Shown: positions 23,345 through 36,135 of the stretch, piece by piece
Position numbering within the stretch: the first letter of the stretch is position 1
Layout of the letters: the number at the start of each line of letters is the position of its first letter
NCBI GenBank assembly: GCA_001466705.2
Contig: LATX02000219.1
Location: forward strand, 1-64,000
Direction: 5' to 3'
From: Moniliophthora roreri
Lineage: Eukaryota; Basidiomycota; Agaricomycetes; Agaricales; Marasmiaceae
Length of the DNA: 64,000 nt
The notes under the pieces: model-generated
The model's input: only the letters and a program-made list of their open reading frames with translations
The model's database searches: none
What the model was told of the DNA's origin: nothing
Program-made: the position numbers and the translations under genes

Positions 23345-23815
23345 AGGATTGAGTCCAGGTATATATAGCCGAAAAGAAAAGTCAAAGCGGTGGCCCTAGA
23401 TGTGGCCGTGGCCCAAGCACAAACAGGCTTGTAAGCAGCCATGTGAAGTTAAGCGGCGTGACGGCCACTGTCCACCACGTCATTCCTACAACAGACGGTG
23501 AATACAGAGGAGATCAGAAGCTTCGAGAGTGGCTACTCACGATTGACGACATTCTCGACAGTGGAGGAACTGGTTAATATACTGTGCTGGGATCTGATCA
23601 GAGTTATGCTCGAGAGAGGATATTTGAATGTAAGTAGCGTGAAATTGTCCGTTTGGCTGTCGTCAAACCTCGTATGGATGATTTACCAGCAGTCCAAGGA
23701 TGACTCCAAGTACAACATACTCAGTGGGGTTCTGATTCCAAATTTCCACTGTTATACACTTCTAGAAAACCACGCTTCATCTTTAGTCCATTACACGGGT
23801 ATCCAGCATTCACGC
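23345..23815. other. Intergenic region upstream of the MYND gene
   Basis: It holds the MYND promoter on the left and the 3' flank of the GDP-L-fucose synthase gene on the right. No further gene seen. Confidence 0.4.
23360..23367 (-). promoter_or_regulatory. TATA box of the MYND gene
   Basis: TATATATA about 80 bp upstream (minus-strand sense) of the ATG at 23281. Its position argues against the farther start at 23442. Confidence 0.45.
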
Positions 23816-25276
<1,461 letters not shown>

Positions 25277-25417
25277 ATTGTGCCGACGATGGGTGCTGAG
25301 AAGAAAGATTGGACAGCAAGATCGCACGTGCTACGACGTCGGTTCCCGCGGTGATTCAAAAACACTGCCGCTTACCAGTCGACTCGGAGTTTACTTGTCT
25401 TTCTTCTCTTGACTCCC

Positions 25418-26711
25418 ATGATGGTCGACTTCACCCAGATTGCTGAACAAGTATATAATTTGGCCGCCTCTGACGACCCCATCGCTCCGTTGGTCAAGGA
25501 GGCTCTCGATGTCATCGACGAAAGCCTTGACAGCCACGGGTACGTCGATATCCCCTCGGTTCAGCTGCAATCTCGTGCATAACGTTGAGATTTCAAGTCA
25601 GGAAAGTGTATCTATAAGCTTCAACGGGGGGAAGGACTGTGAGTATCATCTCTGTAAACTGCATCTAGATGCATCTCCATGTTAATGATACATATCTTAG
25701 GCACCGTACTGCTTCACCTTTTCGTGGGGGCGCTGGGGAAGAGACGGCCAGCAGGAGTACTAAAGACACCGATACCAGCAATTTACATTGCTGTTCCTTC
25801 ACCTTTTTCCGTGCTAGAAGAATTCATCGAGGATGCCGCCGAAGAGTACAATCTGGATCTGTTTCTCGTTCGACCACCAGAGGAGGACACCATCGAGACG
25901 ATAGTGACGCCAAATGTACCAAAGGTTAATGGGAAGGACTACGTGAGCCAGTTACCACAGCCAAAGGCTGTTGGGAAAGCAAAGGGCGGTGAGGGCATGA
26001 GACAAGCACTGGAGATTTACAAGGACCGATTCCCGCACATCCAAGGCATCCTCATCGGTACACGAAAAACAGACCCTCATGGCTGTGAGATCTCATCTTT
26101 CTCTCTCACCAGTAATAGCTCACCATATAGATCTCCACAGCCAAAGTCTCTCATCGTTGTATGACGGACTCAGATTGGCCCCAATTCGAACGCATCAATC
26201 CTATAATAAATTGGTCATACTGCGACGTTTGGACATTTTTACGACAGTTAAATGTTCCATACTGTTCCTTGTACGATAAAGGGTGAGTGCACGTTACTCG
26301 GTTTAAATGTTGTCAGTCAGCTTATCATATGGCTTTTCCAGATACACATCCCTCGGATCAACATACAACACTTTTCCAAATCCTGCCCTTCTCATCCCAT
26401 CCAGTAATAACCCTGAGTCTCAAGAGCCAACTCCGTCGCCTATACTGCCAACGACACGAAGTTCACCGAGTACAGAAAGCAGGTCTCCTGGAGTGTTGTC
26501 ACCGACTACGGTACTGTCCGACTTAACCTCCACGACGCACGCCCGTAGAGATGGTACCGCTCCCAGCCCAGTAGCGGAATTTGTTACCGCTCCATCGGAG
26601 GCCTCTCAGCAACCACTACAGCGGTACCGGCCGGCATATGAGCTGAAGGAAGGCAATTTGGAGCGTGCTGGGCGAGGATTCAGTCCATCTAACGGTCTTG
26701 CAGCACAGTAG
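25418..26711 (+). CDS. FAD synthase (FMN adenylyltransferase, PAPS-reductase fold)
   Basis: Adenylylates FMN with ATP to make FAD (EC 2.7.7.2), yeast Fad1 type. The start is ATG at 25418 ([17 protein letters not shown]). An intron splits the N-terminal helix region from [10 protein letters not shown], the PP-loop-like SFxGGKDxT motif completed by an exon reading [12 protein letters not shown]. Next come [38 protein letters not shown], and [19 protein letters not shown] then [10 protein letters not shown], the conserved RKTDPHG motif. After the next intron [20 protein letters not shown] and [19 protein letters not shown] precede [16 protein letters not shown], all conserved in Fad1. A Ser/Pro/Thr-rich insert of about 90 residues precedes the C-terminal [19 protein letters not shown] signature; this insert is longer than in yeast. 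The stop is TAG at 26711. Confidence 0.92.
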
Positions 26712-27024
26712 ATGAATCAAATCGGGCAATTGATGTATCCATGAAAAATCTAGAGAACGTTTGGACTGGATCATGTAGTACTTGTACAATAAGGATATAA
26801 TTACGGGTTGAGAGGCAGACGACCTGGGCTAGTAAAGAGGGAATAGGTATGGCAGTACTTGTATTTAATTCAAAGTTGAAGTTATAGCACTGTTCGCTCT
26901 CCCTAATAACATACGTGTACAATTACAACGATAAATAAGTGTTACAATGAAACTTGGGTTCGTCCTTGATGAGATCAACGCGCGGTCATACAAACCAACC
27001 CTTCACTATTCACTTACTCATCAT
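26712..27024. other. Convergent 3' intergenic region
   Basis: Between the stops of FAD synthase and the FHA protein. It is A/T-rich and should contain the two 3' untranslated regions. No gene seen. Confidence 0.45.
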
Positions 27025-29746
27025 TCAACTAAACGCCAATGCCGTCCAAGCAGCTACAGCCCCAATTGCGACAGCGGCAGCTGTTTGCCCCATGACCGAA
27101 ACAACCTTCCTGGCACGCTTGCGGCTTGGAACTTTCATATCCTCGCCGTTCTTCACGACGGTAGAGTCGATAGAGCTGACGGAAGGTGACCCAACACTAA
27201 CGACATCCAACACCGGCTTCCACTGAGGTTCTCTCATAATGTTCTCAGTTGTACGCTCATCGACAGGGGCAGAGGAGGTTGGAGATTCATCTTCACCACC
27301 ATTATCGTCGTTGCGTTTGCGTTTCAAGGGAGTTCGTGCCATCTGTATGATGTCAGGTTTGGAGAACATCACAAGATGGCGTGTAGGTATGCCCACCTGG
27401 GAAGCTGCCGCATCTGCTTCTCGTGCCGCAACCTCCACCTTCTTCCTCATATCAGTGACAAGACGCAGCTCACCCTCTGCATCTGCACGTGCTTGCTTAA
27501 GCGCCGTCATCTCAACGTCCATTTCTTGTACGTTTTCCTCACGCAACTGTTTCGTGTCTAGTGGAGAGATGAAAAGGGTGAGTGAGACCAAGACGGACAT
27601 AATATGAAAACCAAGCTCACCATTAAACAAGTCCTTCAACTCTTTCACCAACTGCTTCCCCTCAGCAAGCTCAGCTTCTACACTACGCATCTTCTTCGAA
27701 CAAGTCTTATCCAGTGTATCCACCTGCATCTTGACATCTTCCATATCCTTCTTCATTTCAGTGACTTTCTGCACCAGATCATTTTTCACTTGATCTACGT
27801 CCATAGCCACATCACTGATCATCCCTTGCATCCCGTCGACCCTAGCAACTTCCTTCTGCAAATCAGACACATCATCGCGAAGGGTATCATATGAGGTCTT
27901 GGCTTCATTGACCTGACCCCGGATAGCGTTCATATGCTGTTGAGTAATTTGAACATTTGTATTGAAACGGGCTTTGTATTTCCTTCGAAGGGCATGGAGT
28001 TGGGTCACCTCGTTCTGTAACAAAAGCGAATCAGACTTGGGATAAGAAAGATAGAAAAAGATGAGCATACTTTGAGTGCCTCTATGCCATCTCTTACCGA
28101 ATCCGTATCTTTATCGTTATCCTTATCGTTATCCTTATCTTGGCCGCTTCCATCATTCTGCTGCACCGGTGGCTCTGCTTCCTTCAATACAGCGACCTCA
28201 GGGTTCTGTGCCTCCTGTACTTCCACTTCAGGTATGAGGGGTATATCCTCAGCACAACGCCAAGGTGGCAAACCTGACGGCGTGAACGAGGATCCTGATC
28301 CGTAACCGACACCCAAGTCATCTGGATACAGGAAATTGTGCGACTGATGGATGTTCTGCAGTGGATCTCCTTCGGATGACGGAAGTTCCGGAATAGAGGG
28401 ATTGGATGTCGGTGGGGGAGGCGGTGTAGGCAGATCCATGGGCGACCTCGATTTTGAACGAGATCCGAACCTCAACGAAGGGGGTGAAAGACTCTTGAAC
28501 GGGAACGGGAACAGCTTCTTCTGGGGAGAATCTCGCTTCTCGGGGTCCCCAGCCGCCGGTTCGGGCGCTGAGAACAGATTGTCTTCGACGGCCGAGTTGT
28601 TGTCGCTTCGACCCAAGAACGACCATGGAGATGTGGCTCGACCCATATCAACACCATCTGTGTCGCTATTCCAAAGCGGAGATGACGGTGTCCTGCGGGT
28701 GAAGTTCAGCACTGACGGCACTTTGAACGTGAACCGCGCCGCCGAAGATGGTGAGCCGAAAACAAAGGGCTGGGAAGATTCCTCTGGGGGTGAGGGTAAA
28801 GGCAAGACAGGAGTAGGCGGGAAGGTTAACGATGAATTGTTGTAGTCACAGTTTGCTTCGGGATCTTCTTGAGGTGACGAATCAAGGAATTTCTTGAATG
28901 CTCCTGTAGCTCGGTCAACCAAAGAGGCAACTCTGAGCGGTCTTGACAGGACACTTGAAGCGGGCCTGGGTATCTCCTCAATCTCAGAGTCGTGATCCGA
29001 GTTGGAAGATATATCCATCTCGTCTGAAGACTGGGAAGAAGACGAGCTTTCCGAGGAGTCTGAGTACACACCATATCTTCCCGAAGAGCTCTTGGGGCTG
29101 GAGCTGGTTTCGGGAGTTTGGGGTGATGGTGTGGAGAAGTGGAAGGAACTCGCAGTTTCATACAGGTACTCGACCCGGACCACGACTGGTTTGACAGATT
29201 CATGATTCTTGCCGACAGTCTTTCCGAAGGTAATGTGATCGCCATCAAAGACCTGCGTTGCGACATCTGTCTCTAGCATCGTCGAGATGAGGCCTCCAAA
29301 CTTTCGAATGTGGGTCCCATGGTGGGAACCGATATCTGTGACATGGACCTTAGTAGACAGACATCAGAAAGATGATTGACCTGGTCACTGATGACACGTA
29401 CTCTGTTATCGACGAAAGTGATCTCTGCATGGTTTCGGCTGACGACTGGGCATTTGAAAAGCGCATTTCCCTTATCCCGTTCGGATCTCTTGGAGGAATC
29501 GTCGGTGTTTGAAGGGCTGCGGCCCACATGTATGGTCTTGGTAGTCCTGTGGAAGACCATGCGTCTTGCGGGCTCATTAGTCGTCGCTTCGACATGCAAG
29601 GCCAGCCCTGAAAAACCAATATCGTTGAGTGAAGTAGAAGGGGAAACCTGGAAATACCACACACCAGTAACCTCTCTGGCCGATGTAATAGATAACATGC
29701 CTCCTGCTGTCTTCGTACCGATGTACTCAATTTCGTCTCCGGTCAT
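27025..29746 (-). CDS. FHA-domain, coiled-coil, tail-anchored protein
   Basis: The start taken is ATG at 29746 (MTGDEIEYIGTKTAGG). The FHA domain spans about residues 55-150: FHRTTKTIHVGRSPSNTDD (GR of strand 3), VVSRNHAEITFVDNRVRVI (S-R-x-H) and, after an intron, VHVTDIGSHHGTHIRK, where HHGT replaces the usual NGT. FHA domains bind phosphothreonine. A disordered Ser/Pro/Asp-rich region of about 350 residues follows, with an in-frame KDND repeat. Then come coiled coils (LRRKYKARFNTNVQITQQHM, LVQKVTEMKKDMEDVKMQV, VEMTALKQARADAEGELRL), a basic patch and a final hydrophobic helix (MGQTAAAVAIGAVAAWTALA) four residues from the C-terminus, the form of a tail anchor. The FHA/coiled-coil/tail-anchor order recalls SLMAP and fungal STRIPAK FHA subunits, but identity is not proven. 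The stop is at 27025. Confidence 0.75.
28102..28138. repeat. 12-bp tandem repeat inside the FHA gene
   Basis: About three copies of ttatcgttatcc in plus-strand sense. In the FHA protein they encode a repeated Lys-Asp-Asn-Asp run. The unit is a multiple of three, so copy-number change keeps frame. Confidence 0.7.
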
Positions 29747-30750
29747 TGAAACAGATGATTCAGGTCCTTTGTATCGAGTTTATCTCGCCAGAATCTTCAC
29801 TTTGAAAGGGTTAAGTGGAAAGGAGATGGTGGTAGAGGGGATGCTGTAGTACTAGCACGTGAGATGTCCTTTGAGGTTTCGGGCGGGCGCTTATCGGAGT
29901 GTCGGGACCGTAGTGACTTGACTCTCGAGCATTCTCGAGTCGTGTTTTCTTTCTCCCATGATCTCAACATTCTGGCCGAGGTCTCGACAGTCATAGTGTA
30001 TTAGGACAACGTTGCCGACATGCCTTGCCTCAAGACCAACACAAGCAGCGGAGCCCCCCCCCAACTTCCAGAGAATATGGAAAAGCTGACAATATTGTAT
30101 GCCCTTTTACGAAGCTTAAGAACAGAATCTGTTTCAGTGGCGACTCGTACAGTTGCAGTCCAGATGCAGGTTCTTTGACTTGGGTAGGTCTCCTTTTTGC
30201 CGGCAGTTCAACAGAGATATGTACGTAGCTCCTCATCTTTTGGCCGTCCCGGTTATACTTATTATACTAATTCCTTCCCCCCGCCGAAACTTTGTCGTCG
30301 AATGTTCAGACACAAAACCATATTCTCAGTGTCGAGGACACGCTTCCAAGCGGGATTATTCCTACCTGAACGAAAGGCTCGTCGTACAACCGTAAATCTC
30401 CGAACAAATCCGATAGGTCCGAATACATAAAACTCCAGGGATTTTTTTCCTTCTTTTCACCCGCCGATGCACCAACTGTGGTGCACTCTACTTTTCTTGT
30501 TCGAAAGGGAGAGTAACGGAGCGGCGGGAGATCGATGTACGGTGATTTTCTAGCCACTAATTCTGTCATCTTTATATTTCTTTTGCTGTCTCAACATAGC
30601 CTTGAGGTAGCACAACAGCAATGCAGAATACAAGTTTTTTTTCGTAGTGCTTCCTATGTTGTGCCGGGCCAATAGCAGTTATGCTCAATGAGTGATTAAA
30701 GCTATAGAGTAGCGTATATAACAAGGTCCAGTTCTGTGCACACAACCGCC
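29747..30750. other. 1-kb intergenic region with possible small minus-strand gene
   Basis: It separates the divergent FHA and ArgJ genes. On the minus strand at 30306-30569, an ATG at 30569 opens 87 codons (MTELVARKSPYIDLPPLRYS on, then SDLFGDLRLYDEPFVQ) that may continue past a gtagga donor, but no family was recognised. Another minus-strand frame at 29797-29994 might be a 5' exon or leader of the FHA gene. The right end holds the ArgJ promoter. Confidence 0.4.
30669..30720 (+). promoter_or_regulatory. CCAAT and TATA elements of the ornithine acetyltransferase gene
   Basis: CCAAT at 30669-30673 and TATATA at 30715-30720 precede the ATG at 30751 by about 80 and 30 bp. This is a classical arrangement, although the TATA is close to the start, so the leader should be short. 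Confidence 0.5.
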
Positions 30751-32280
30751 ATGTCGCGGCTCATCTTTAAACGTTTTTCTTCAACGGTGACCATCAAGCC
30801 AACCCCCTCAAAATCCCATTATCATCAGCCTCTGCCCTCTTCCTCATTTCCCTCAGGATATCTTCTCACAGGCCTACATGCCGGTATAAAGAAGAAATCA
30901 GAAGTCCTTGATGTCGGGATAATTCTTTCGACCTCAAAACGACCGACTTCAGCAGCGGCCTGTTTCACTAGAAACGCGTTCAAAGCTGCCCCAGTCGTCG
31001 TTTCGGAACAAGTCTTAGCGGAGAATGTCGGAAGGGCACGAGCTATCGTAGTCAACAGCGGCTGCGCGAATGCTGTTACAGGCAAGCAGGGTATGGAGGA
31101 CGCATGGGCAATGGTGAAGGAGACGGATGCATTGTTAGACCAGGATTCACGTTCATCTTCTGCTGGCCATGAAACACTCGTCATGTCTACCGGCGTCATA
31201 GGCCAAAACCTCCCCATCTCAAAGATCCTCACAGCTATTCGTTCTCAGCGCACTAGCGAAACCAGCACACGCACGCTAGGCAACGATTTTGCTGCATGGG
31301 AACGTGCAGCAAAAGCATTCATGACTACCGACACATTCCCAAAACTCCGCTCTAGGATTTTCTCAATAAATGGTGTCGAGTATCGTATGGCTGGAATGGA
31401 TAAAGGTGCCGGTATGATTCATCCAGATATGGGTCCGCCTACCATTGGGCCTCTACATGCTACTCTACTGGGATGCATCATGACAGACGCAGCTGTTTCC
31501 CCCCGCAGTCTCCAACGTGCACTTACATATGCCGTCGAGAGAAGCTTCAACTCGATTAGCGTCGACGGAGATATGTCAACTAACGATACTATTCTCTTGA
31601 TGGCCAACGGCGCTGCCATCGACCGCGTGGGCATAGATGTGCAGGAAATTGATGACGAAACCAACCCAGCTGCTTTCGAAATCTTCCGGAACGAGTTAAC
31701 AGAGTTTGCCACTGACCTCGCAAAACTCGTTGTTAGGGATGGCGAGGGTGCGACCAAGTTTGTTACGGTTACTGTTAAGGTATCTTTATCTCTTTTACTT
31801 CAACGACAATACCAGTCAATACCAATGCTGACAACGACTCGCAGGGCGCACCGAAATACCAAGACGCACATAAAATTGCCTCACGGATATCTACATCTGC
31901 TCTCGTCAAGACAGCTCTCTACGGCGAAGATGCTAATTGGGGTCGTGTACTCGCTGCAACTGGAGCTGTCTCCCTCAGCTCACCGCTACACCCTGATAGA
32001 GTCAGCGTCACGTTTGTCCCCTCAGATGGAACGACACCACTGCCGGTGTTAGTCAACGGCGAACCCGAGAAGGTAGATGAAGAACGAGCGAGTGAGATTC
32101 TCAGTCTAGAGGACTTTGAAGTCCTCGTGGATCTTGGTGGAGGTGATGAGGCGGAGGTAGCCAGGTATTATACGTGTGACTTGAGCTATGTGGGTGCTCG
32201 AGCGTTTCTAGTTGTCGCTGTGATACTGATGACTTTGGTCGCAGGAGTATGTGAGAATCAATGGCGATTATCGCAGCTAG
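30751..32280 (+). CDS. argJ: Arginine biosynthesis bifunctional protein ArgJ (ornithine acetyltransferase), mitochondrial
   Basis: Moves the acetyl group from N-acetylornithine to glutamate, and in bifunctional forms also makes N-acetylglutamate from acetyl-CoA, in the mitochondrial cyclic arginine pathway. The start is ATG at 30751; the first residues [19 protein letters not shown] form an Arg/Ser-rich mitochondrial presequence. The alpha part contains [50 protein letters not shown] and [16 protein letters not shown]. The autocleavage region reads [14 protein letters not shown] then [16 protein letters not shown], in which the Thr of ATLLG is the expected nucleophile. The beta part has [38 protein letters not shown], an intron, then [26 protein letters not shown] and the C-terminal [11 protein letters not shown] after a last intron. 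The stop is TAG at 32280. It looks fully functional. Confidence 0.95.
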
Positions 32281-32610
32281 ATAGTGACGATTCGATGTAC
32301 ATGCCTAGTCTGGACGACTTGAAGATTTCATAAACCTTTGGAGAATTACGTAAGCAGCGATCGTCGTTGCGGATTCAACTCCGAGATCTGAGTGATCTGA
32401 CTCCACAACCCGTATGAGTGGATTCACTGCTGAGTTGTCAGTTTAGAGTCTTGACTAGAGAACAAAGCTCGCTGCGGAAGACTCAAGTTGTTTTCTCAAA
32501 CGAACAAGCTCTGTGCTGAAAACGTTCAGAATTCGGTACGATCTTCCGTCCCCTATCCGCGCTCCCCAATGATCCCGCTTTGGTTCGACCAATGTCCGGG
32601 TGTCTCTGAA
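32281..32610. other. Intergenic stretch, no gene seen
   Basis: 3' flank of ArgJ leading to the 18-bp repeat. No gene or clear regulatory element recognised. Confidence 0.4.
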
Positions 32611-32664
32611 CGTGGCATGGTAAGGATGCGTGGCATGGTAAGGATGCGTGGCATGGTAAGGATG
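32611..32664. repeat. 18-bp perfect tandem repeat, three copies
   Basis: Three identical head-to-tail copies of cgtggcatggtaaggatg. The unit is a multiple of three and reads Arg-Gly-Met-Val-Arg-Met in one frame, but the surrounding frame has no other support as coding. It is located 220 bp upstream of the membrane-protein gene and could be promoter-associated. Confidence 0.85.
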
Positions 32665-32887
32665 CTTTTAGCTTCTATCCATCGTCTTCCGGGTCGTCAA
32701 AGCATTCGGACGTTCACCTCAAGCCTTCACGACTTCGGCCTTTGCTTTGAATCTGGCGGAGATCAAGCCGAGTAAGGCAACCACCATCGTGGATCTACTT
32801 CTCGGAACGGCAAACCCAGTGATCGGCATTTCACCCTCAACGAAAAGAGAAAAGCCTTTTCATCTTTCCCCATTTGACTTGCTCTCC

Positions 32888-34257
32888 ATGCCAGCCATTC
32901 CTTTGTACACAGTGACTCTCTTGAACATCGTCATTGAGAGCTTCTTATACGGGGTCTTCCTTATTCTCAACACTAGCTCGTTGGTTCTCATGATATATCC
33001 ACGACATGAAACCCCGTCTGGGTTCCGAGTACCATGGAGTCGCCGGTTCAAGAAAGCTCTCAAAAAGCCCATGTTTATTGGAGCGACGTTTCTTTTCATT
33101 GGAGTCACCGGGGTAAGTTTCTCCACTAAATCTACTTGCACGCAGCTGAACTAGACCATTAGCATTGGATAACCACCATAATGAGGATATTCATCGCTCT
33201 GACAAAGTACAAGGAAGGTATAGCACCACAAGAGTACTATGCCGATGTTTCGCAGGGTATATACACGATAAAGGCGGTCTTCCTAGAAATGGGGCTTATT
33301 GCGGCAGACGCAATGCTAGTAGGTGTTATAATCTATGTTGAACCATCTCTTGGGTGTCTTATGATCCTGACTCTAGGTGTATAGGCTTTGGTTAGTCTAT
33401 GACAAGAATTATTATATCATTACTGCGCCGTTATTGACTCTGCTTGGACTCGTTGGTAAGCTCCGTTGTTATTCTGTATATCGTGAGGGCTCAGCTCAAC
33501 CATGCCGTATTTTCTAGTATGTTCATTCGGGATAGTAAACAAATTTGCGCATTACCCCCCGGGGCAGTCCATATTTTCCACTGGAACTGAAGCATGGACG
33601 GTTTCTGACGCGGTTCTCTCGCTAGTGTGAGCATGGTTTTCCAGTTTCCTCTGTGATCTCTACCTGATCGCATTTAGGACCAATGCGTACAGCACAGCGA
33701 TGATTGCTTGGCGAATATTTTTGACAGAGCGTCGAAATGAGTCTACTGGAGCCCGGTTTGCTAGCTCGACCAGTCTCAAGGTACGCTTTGAATGTTTTGA
33801 CAAATGAGTTTACCGAGTCTTAGCCTGAAAGCAGTCTGTTCTGGCAATATTCATTGAAAGCGCGCTCCTGTACACGGCCTGGACTATTGTTTTCATCGCA
33901 GCCTCCGCCGCCGAATCCTACATCGAAACCATAATGGCAAGTTGTTGTGCCGTCGTAGCAGGCATATCCTTCAGTCTCATCAATGTACGGATAGGCATGG
34001 GCTGGGCGAAAATATCTCCAACTGCAAGTGCTTCGACGTCCACGTCCCATATGTTCCGTATCGATGATCCCCGTCAGACTACAATGCACGAAAGTCCGCC
34101 TCCGATACAAACGCCTGCTGTTAATCATCAGGTCAAGAATAGGACGCAGTCGCCGCCCGAAATTGTCAGTTTCCCGGATGATAGCCTTGACTGTAACAGG
34201 AGGGACAATCAAGAGAGGGCTTGGAACCTGTTCTTTTCGCCAACCTGTGAGGCTTAA
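32888..34257 (+). CDS. Multi-pass membrane protein of unknown function
   Basis: Start chosen at ATG 32888 (MPAIPLYTVTLLNIVIESFL). Successive exons give about seven hydrophobic segments: LYTVTLLNIVIESFLYGVF, PMFIGATFLFIGVTG, the YTIKAVFLEMGLIAADAMLV region, YRLWLVYDKNYYIITAPLL, an exon around VCSFGIVNKFAHY, AVLAIFIESALLYTAWTIVF and IMASCCAVVAGISFSLINVR, ending in a hydrophilic tail (STSTSHMFRIDD to SPTCEA) with TAA at 34257. The IESALLYTAWTIVF segment matches a form (IESGxLYT) that I recall from a large agaricomycete family of seven-segment hypothetical proteins. The topology is receptor-like but no ligand or G-protein link is shown. About six introns; the frames are clean. Confidence 0.65.
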
Positions 34258-34341
34258 ATTTTGTCTCATGAGCATTTCACTGTAAACCAATTATGTAGGG
34301 GTCCCTTCGAATACTATGTCGTAGAGCAGATGTACATGAAC
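34228..34341. repeat. Partial duplication, copy 1 (3' end of membrane-protein gene)
   Basis: Shares long blocks with 34767-34937: ctgttcttttcgc-aacctgtg, gtctcat-agcat, gggtcccttcgaa-ac-tgtcgtagag, and a -catg-aca- tail. This copy covers the last coding residues of the membrane-protein gene and its 3' flank. Confidence 0.65.
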
Positions 34342-35261
34342 ATTACGAGTTCGGATTTATCTGAATTCGTTTTTCACCTGGGGGAAATTTTGGCCATCAT
34401 GAACGTGATCCATCGTGAAGTATATTCGTAACACAAGCATTCACCTGTGATCGTCTCTTTTATGGCAATATACTTACGGCCTTATCTACGACATCAAATT
34501 CATCCTTGTCTTGTTGCTCCAGTAAGCTACGAAGTCAACGAGTCCAACCGGTATGACACTTTTGTAATAAACATTGTTGCAGTTGAAGTGCTTGCACCCA
34601 GAGAAGTTTATGCCATTCCTTGAAGTTGGAAAGCTCATTCTATTACCTACTGACCTGTTTCTATGCTCTCACCTCATCTGCAATTCCAATGGTTTTATCA
34701 ATGTACATTTGCTCTTGCTTGTTTCCAGACAGTATAGCGGGCTGTGCTGCTTGCCGGCCCTACTGGCTGTTCTTTTCGCTAACCTGTGGGGCTGGTTTGT
34801 CTCATAAGCATGCGTGCATATTGGTGGTTATATACGGTGTTGTCACAATATGGATGCACACAGTGAAAAGAGGAGTAAAATATATAGAAAGGGTCCCCTC
34901 GAACACTGTGTCGTAGAGTAAAGGTGCATGGACATATAGAAAATGAACAAAGAGAGTCCGATGAATGAGAAAGAGTCAAAGATACGCGTTAAACACGACG
35001 TGCTATCTCAACTGTGTAGAACTCCCACGTTACGTGCACAACGGAATGCCATCCCATACAGCTATATGTATTGTGGTGATATACTATTCCTTTGTACAGT
35101 CTTCCTGGGTATCAAGGTCCGATTGGTCTTCACGACTAGGGGTACGCTTTGTACAGCCTCGTACCCGGCAACGAGGTGAGAACATGAGCGTGATGTTTAA
35201 CAAGGCGAAAAAACCTTACAAGATCTCAACCAAAGGAATAAGGCGATGTGGACATGCTAGC
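34342..35261. other. Gene-poor stretch containing duplicated 3' flank
   Basis: No gene could be supported. Apart from the second copy of the duplication at 34767-34937, the segment shows only short unrelated frames. Confidence 0.4.
34767..34937. repeat. Partial duplication, copy 2
   Basis: Diverged second copy of the 34228-34341 segment in the same orientation, with a 50-60 bp insertion in the middle (34805-34870). The upstream coding part of the membrane gene is not recognisable before it, so it is a truncated remnant. Confidence 0.6.
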
Positions 35262-35820
35262 TAGACGTATTCGCTACCTTGTGAGAGCGCTCGCAGTGTG
35301 TTCTTGAAGGCTTCGAGATAGCTTCTGTTACAAGCCATTGCATATCAGACGGTGTGGATGACATGTTGCCAGTGTCGTATGGATGCTGTTGTTGCTGGGA
35401 CAGATACATTGGAGCAGCACCGCGGGAGTAGTTTCTCGTAGAATACTGGTATTGGACATCTACAAAGTGGTCACTACGTCAGTCCAAGATACAGACACCC
35501 AAAATGAATAGACTGACCAGGTACCGGATTTGCATTGCCGACGCGAGATGCGTGTGCTGAAAGAGCAGGCTTTTCTCCTAGACTTTCCTCGGGAATGAGA
35601 AATGAAGGGCTATTTGTTCAGCTGGTCCAGGGATAGCTGACCCTGATGCAGGAGATATGGGCAATGAATTGAGTGTGAGCCCGACACTTCTGTCTTCTTT
35701 GCGTATCCGTGCGCAGAGGGCAAACTGAAGCGGTTGTTCGAGAATAAAGCTGACTTTCATTGTAAGAGAGCGTGCCGATGGAGAGAAGGAAGAACACCTA
35801 GCGCTATAAGTATATTCCAT
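35262..35820 (-). CDS. Small hypothetical protein, tentative model
   Basis: The first exon begins near 35820 (MEYTYSARCSSFSPSARSLT, then MKVSFILEQPLQFALCARIR). A very short intron of about 32 nt (GG|gtcagc to aaatag|C) would carry the frame into PSFLIPEESLGEKPALSAHA and SRVGNANPVP, and a further intron leads to DVQYQYSTRNYSRGAAPMYL, QQQQHPYDTGNMSST and MQWLVTEAISKPSRTH, ending with a TAG near 35262. The composition is protein-like and the frames chain, but the 32-nt intron is shorter than the others in this window, and no family is recognised. An alternative is that only fragments of a degraded gene remain. Confidence 0.35.
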
Positions 35821-36135
35821 TGATATCGAACTTGAAGCGTTAGCGCGGTATTAGAAATTCAATATGAGTGTTGCGTGCGGTTATATTCTTGTAGCTTTTG
35901 GCTTGAACCCCTCGGACTAGATGGTAGTTCTGAGCAGAGAGATCATCGCAGCGCCGGGGGTTAGGTGGCCGGAAACATGTTCGACGCGGTTCGGAGATAA
36001 CGCCTACCAAAAATGGCAAGTCGGTGAAGGCCTAGCCCTACTTACCTCTGTCACCAGTAACTCCTGCAAGGTTCGAATGATTGACGATCGAACACAAGGA
36101 TGAAAAGGCAAACGATTTGATGTATTGAACGATTC
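35821..36135. other. Intergenic, no gene seen
   Basis: About 315 bp, between the tentative small gene and the 3' end of the acetyltransferase. Nothing recognised. Confidence 0.4.

Noticed and set aside
30025..30569. Small minus-strand gene starting at the ATG 30569
   Set aside because: The ATG and a possible donor exist, but no second exon, domain or relative could be recognised; kept only as a remark in the intergenic entry.
31419..31757. Minus-strand frame inside ArgJ
   Set aside because: Shadow of a highly conserved enzyme gene; no independent evidence.
32488..32775. Plus-strand frame containing the 18-bp repeat as Arg-Gly-Met-Val repeats
   Set aside because: Outside the repeat the frame has no protein-like signal, and the downstream membrane gene has a better start at 32888.
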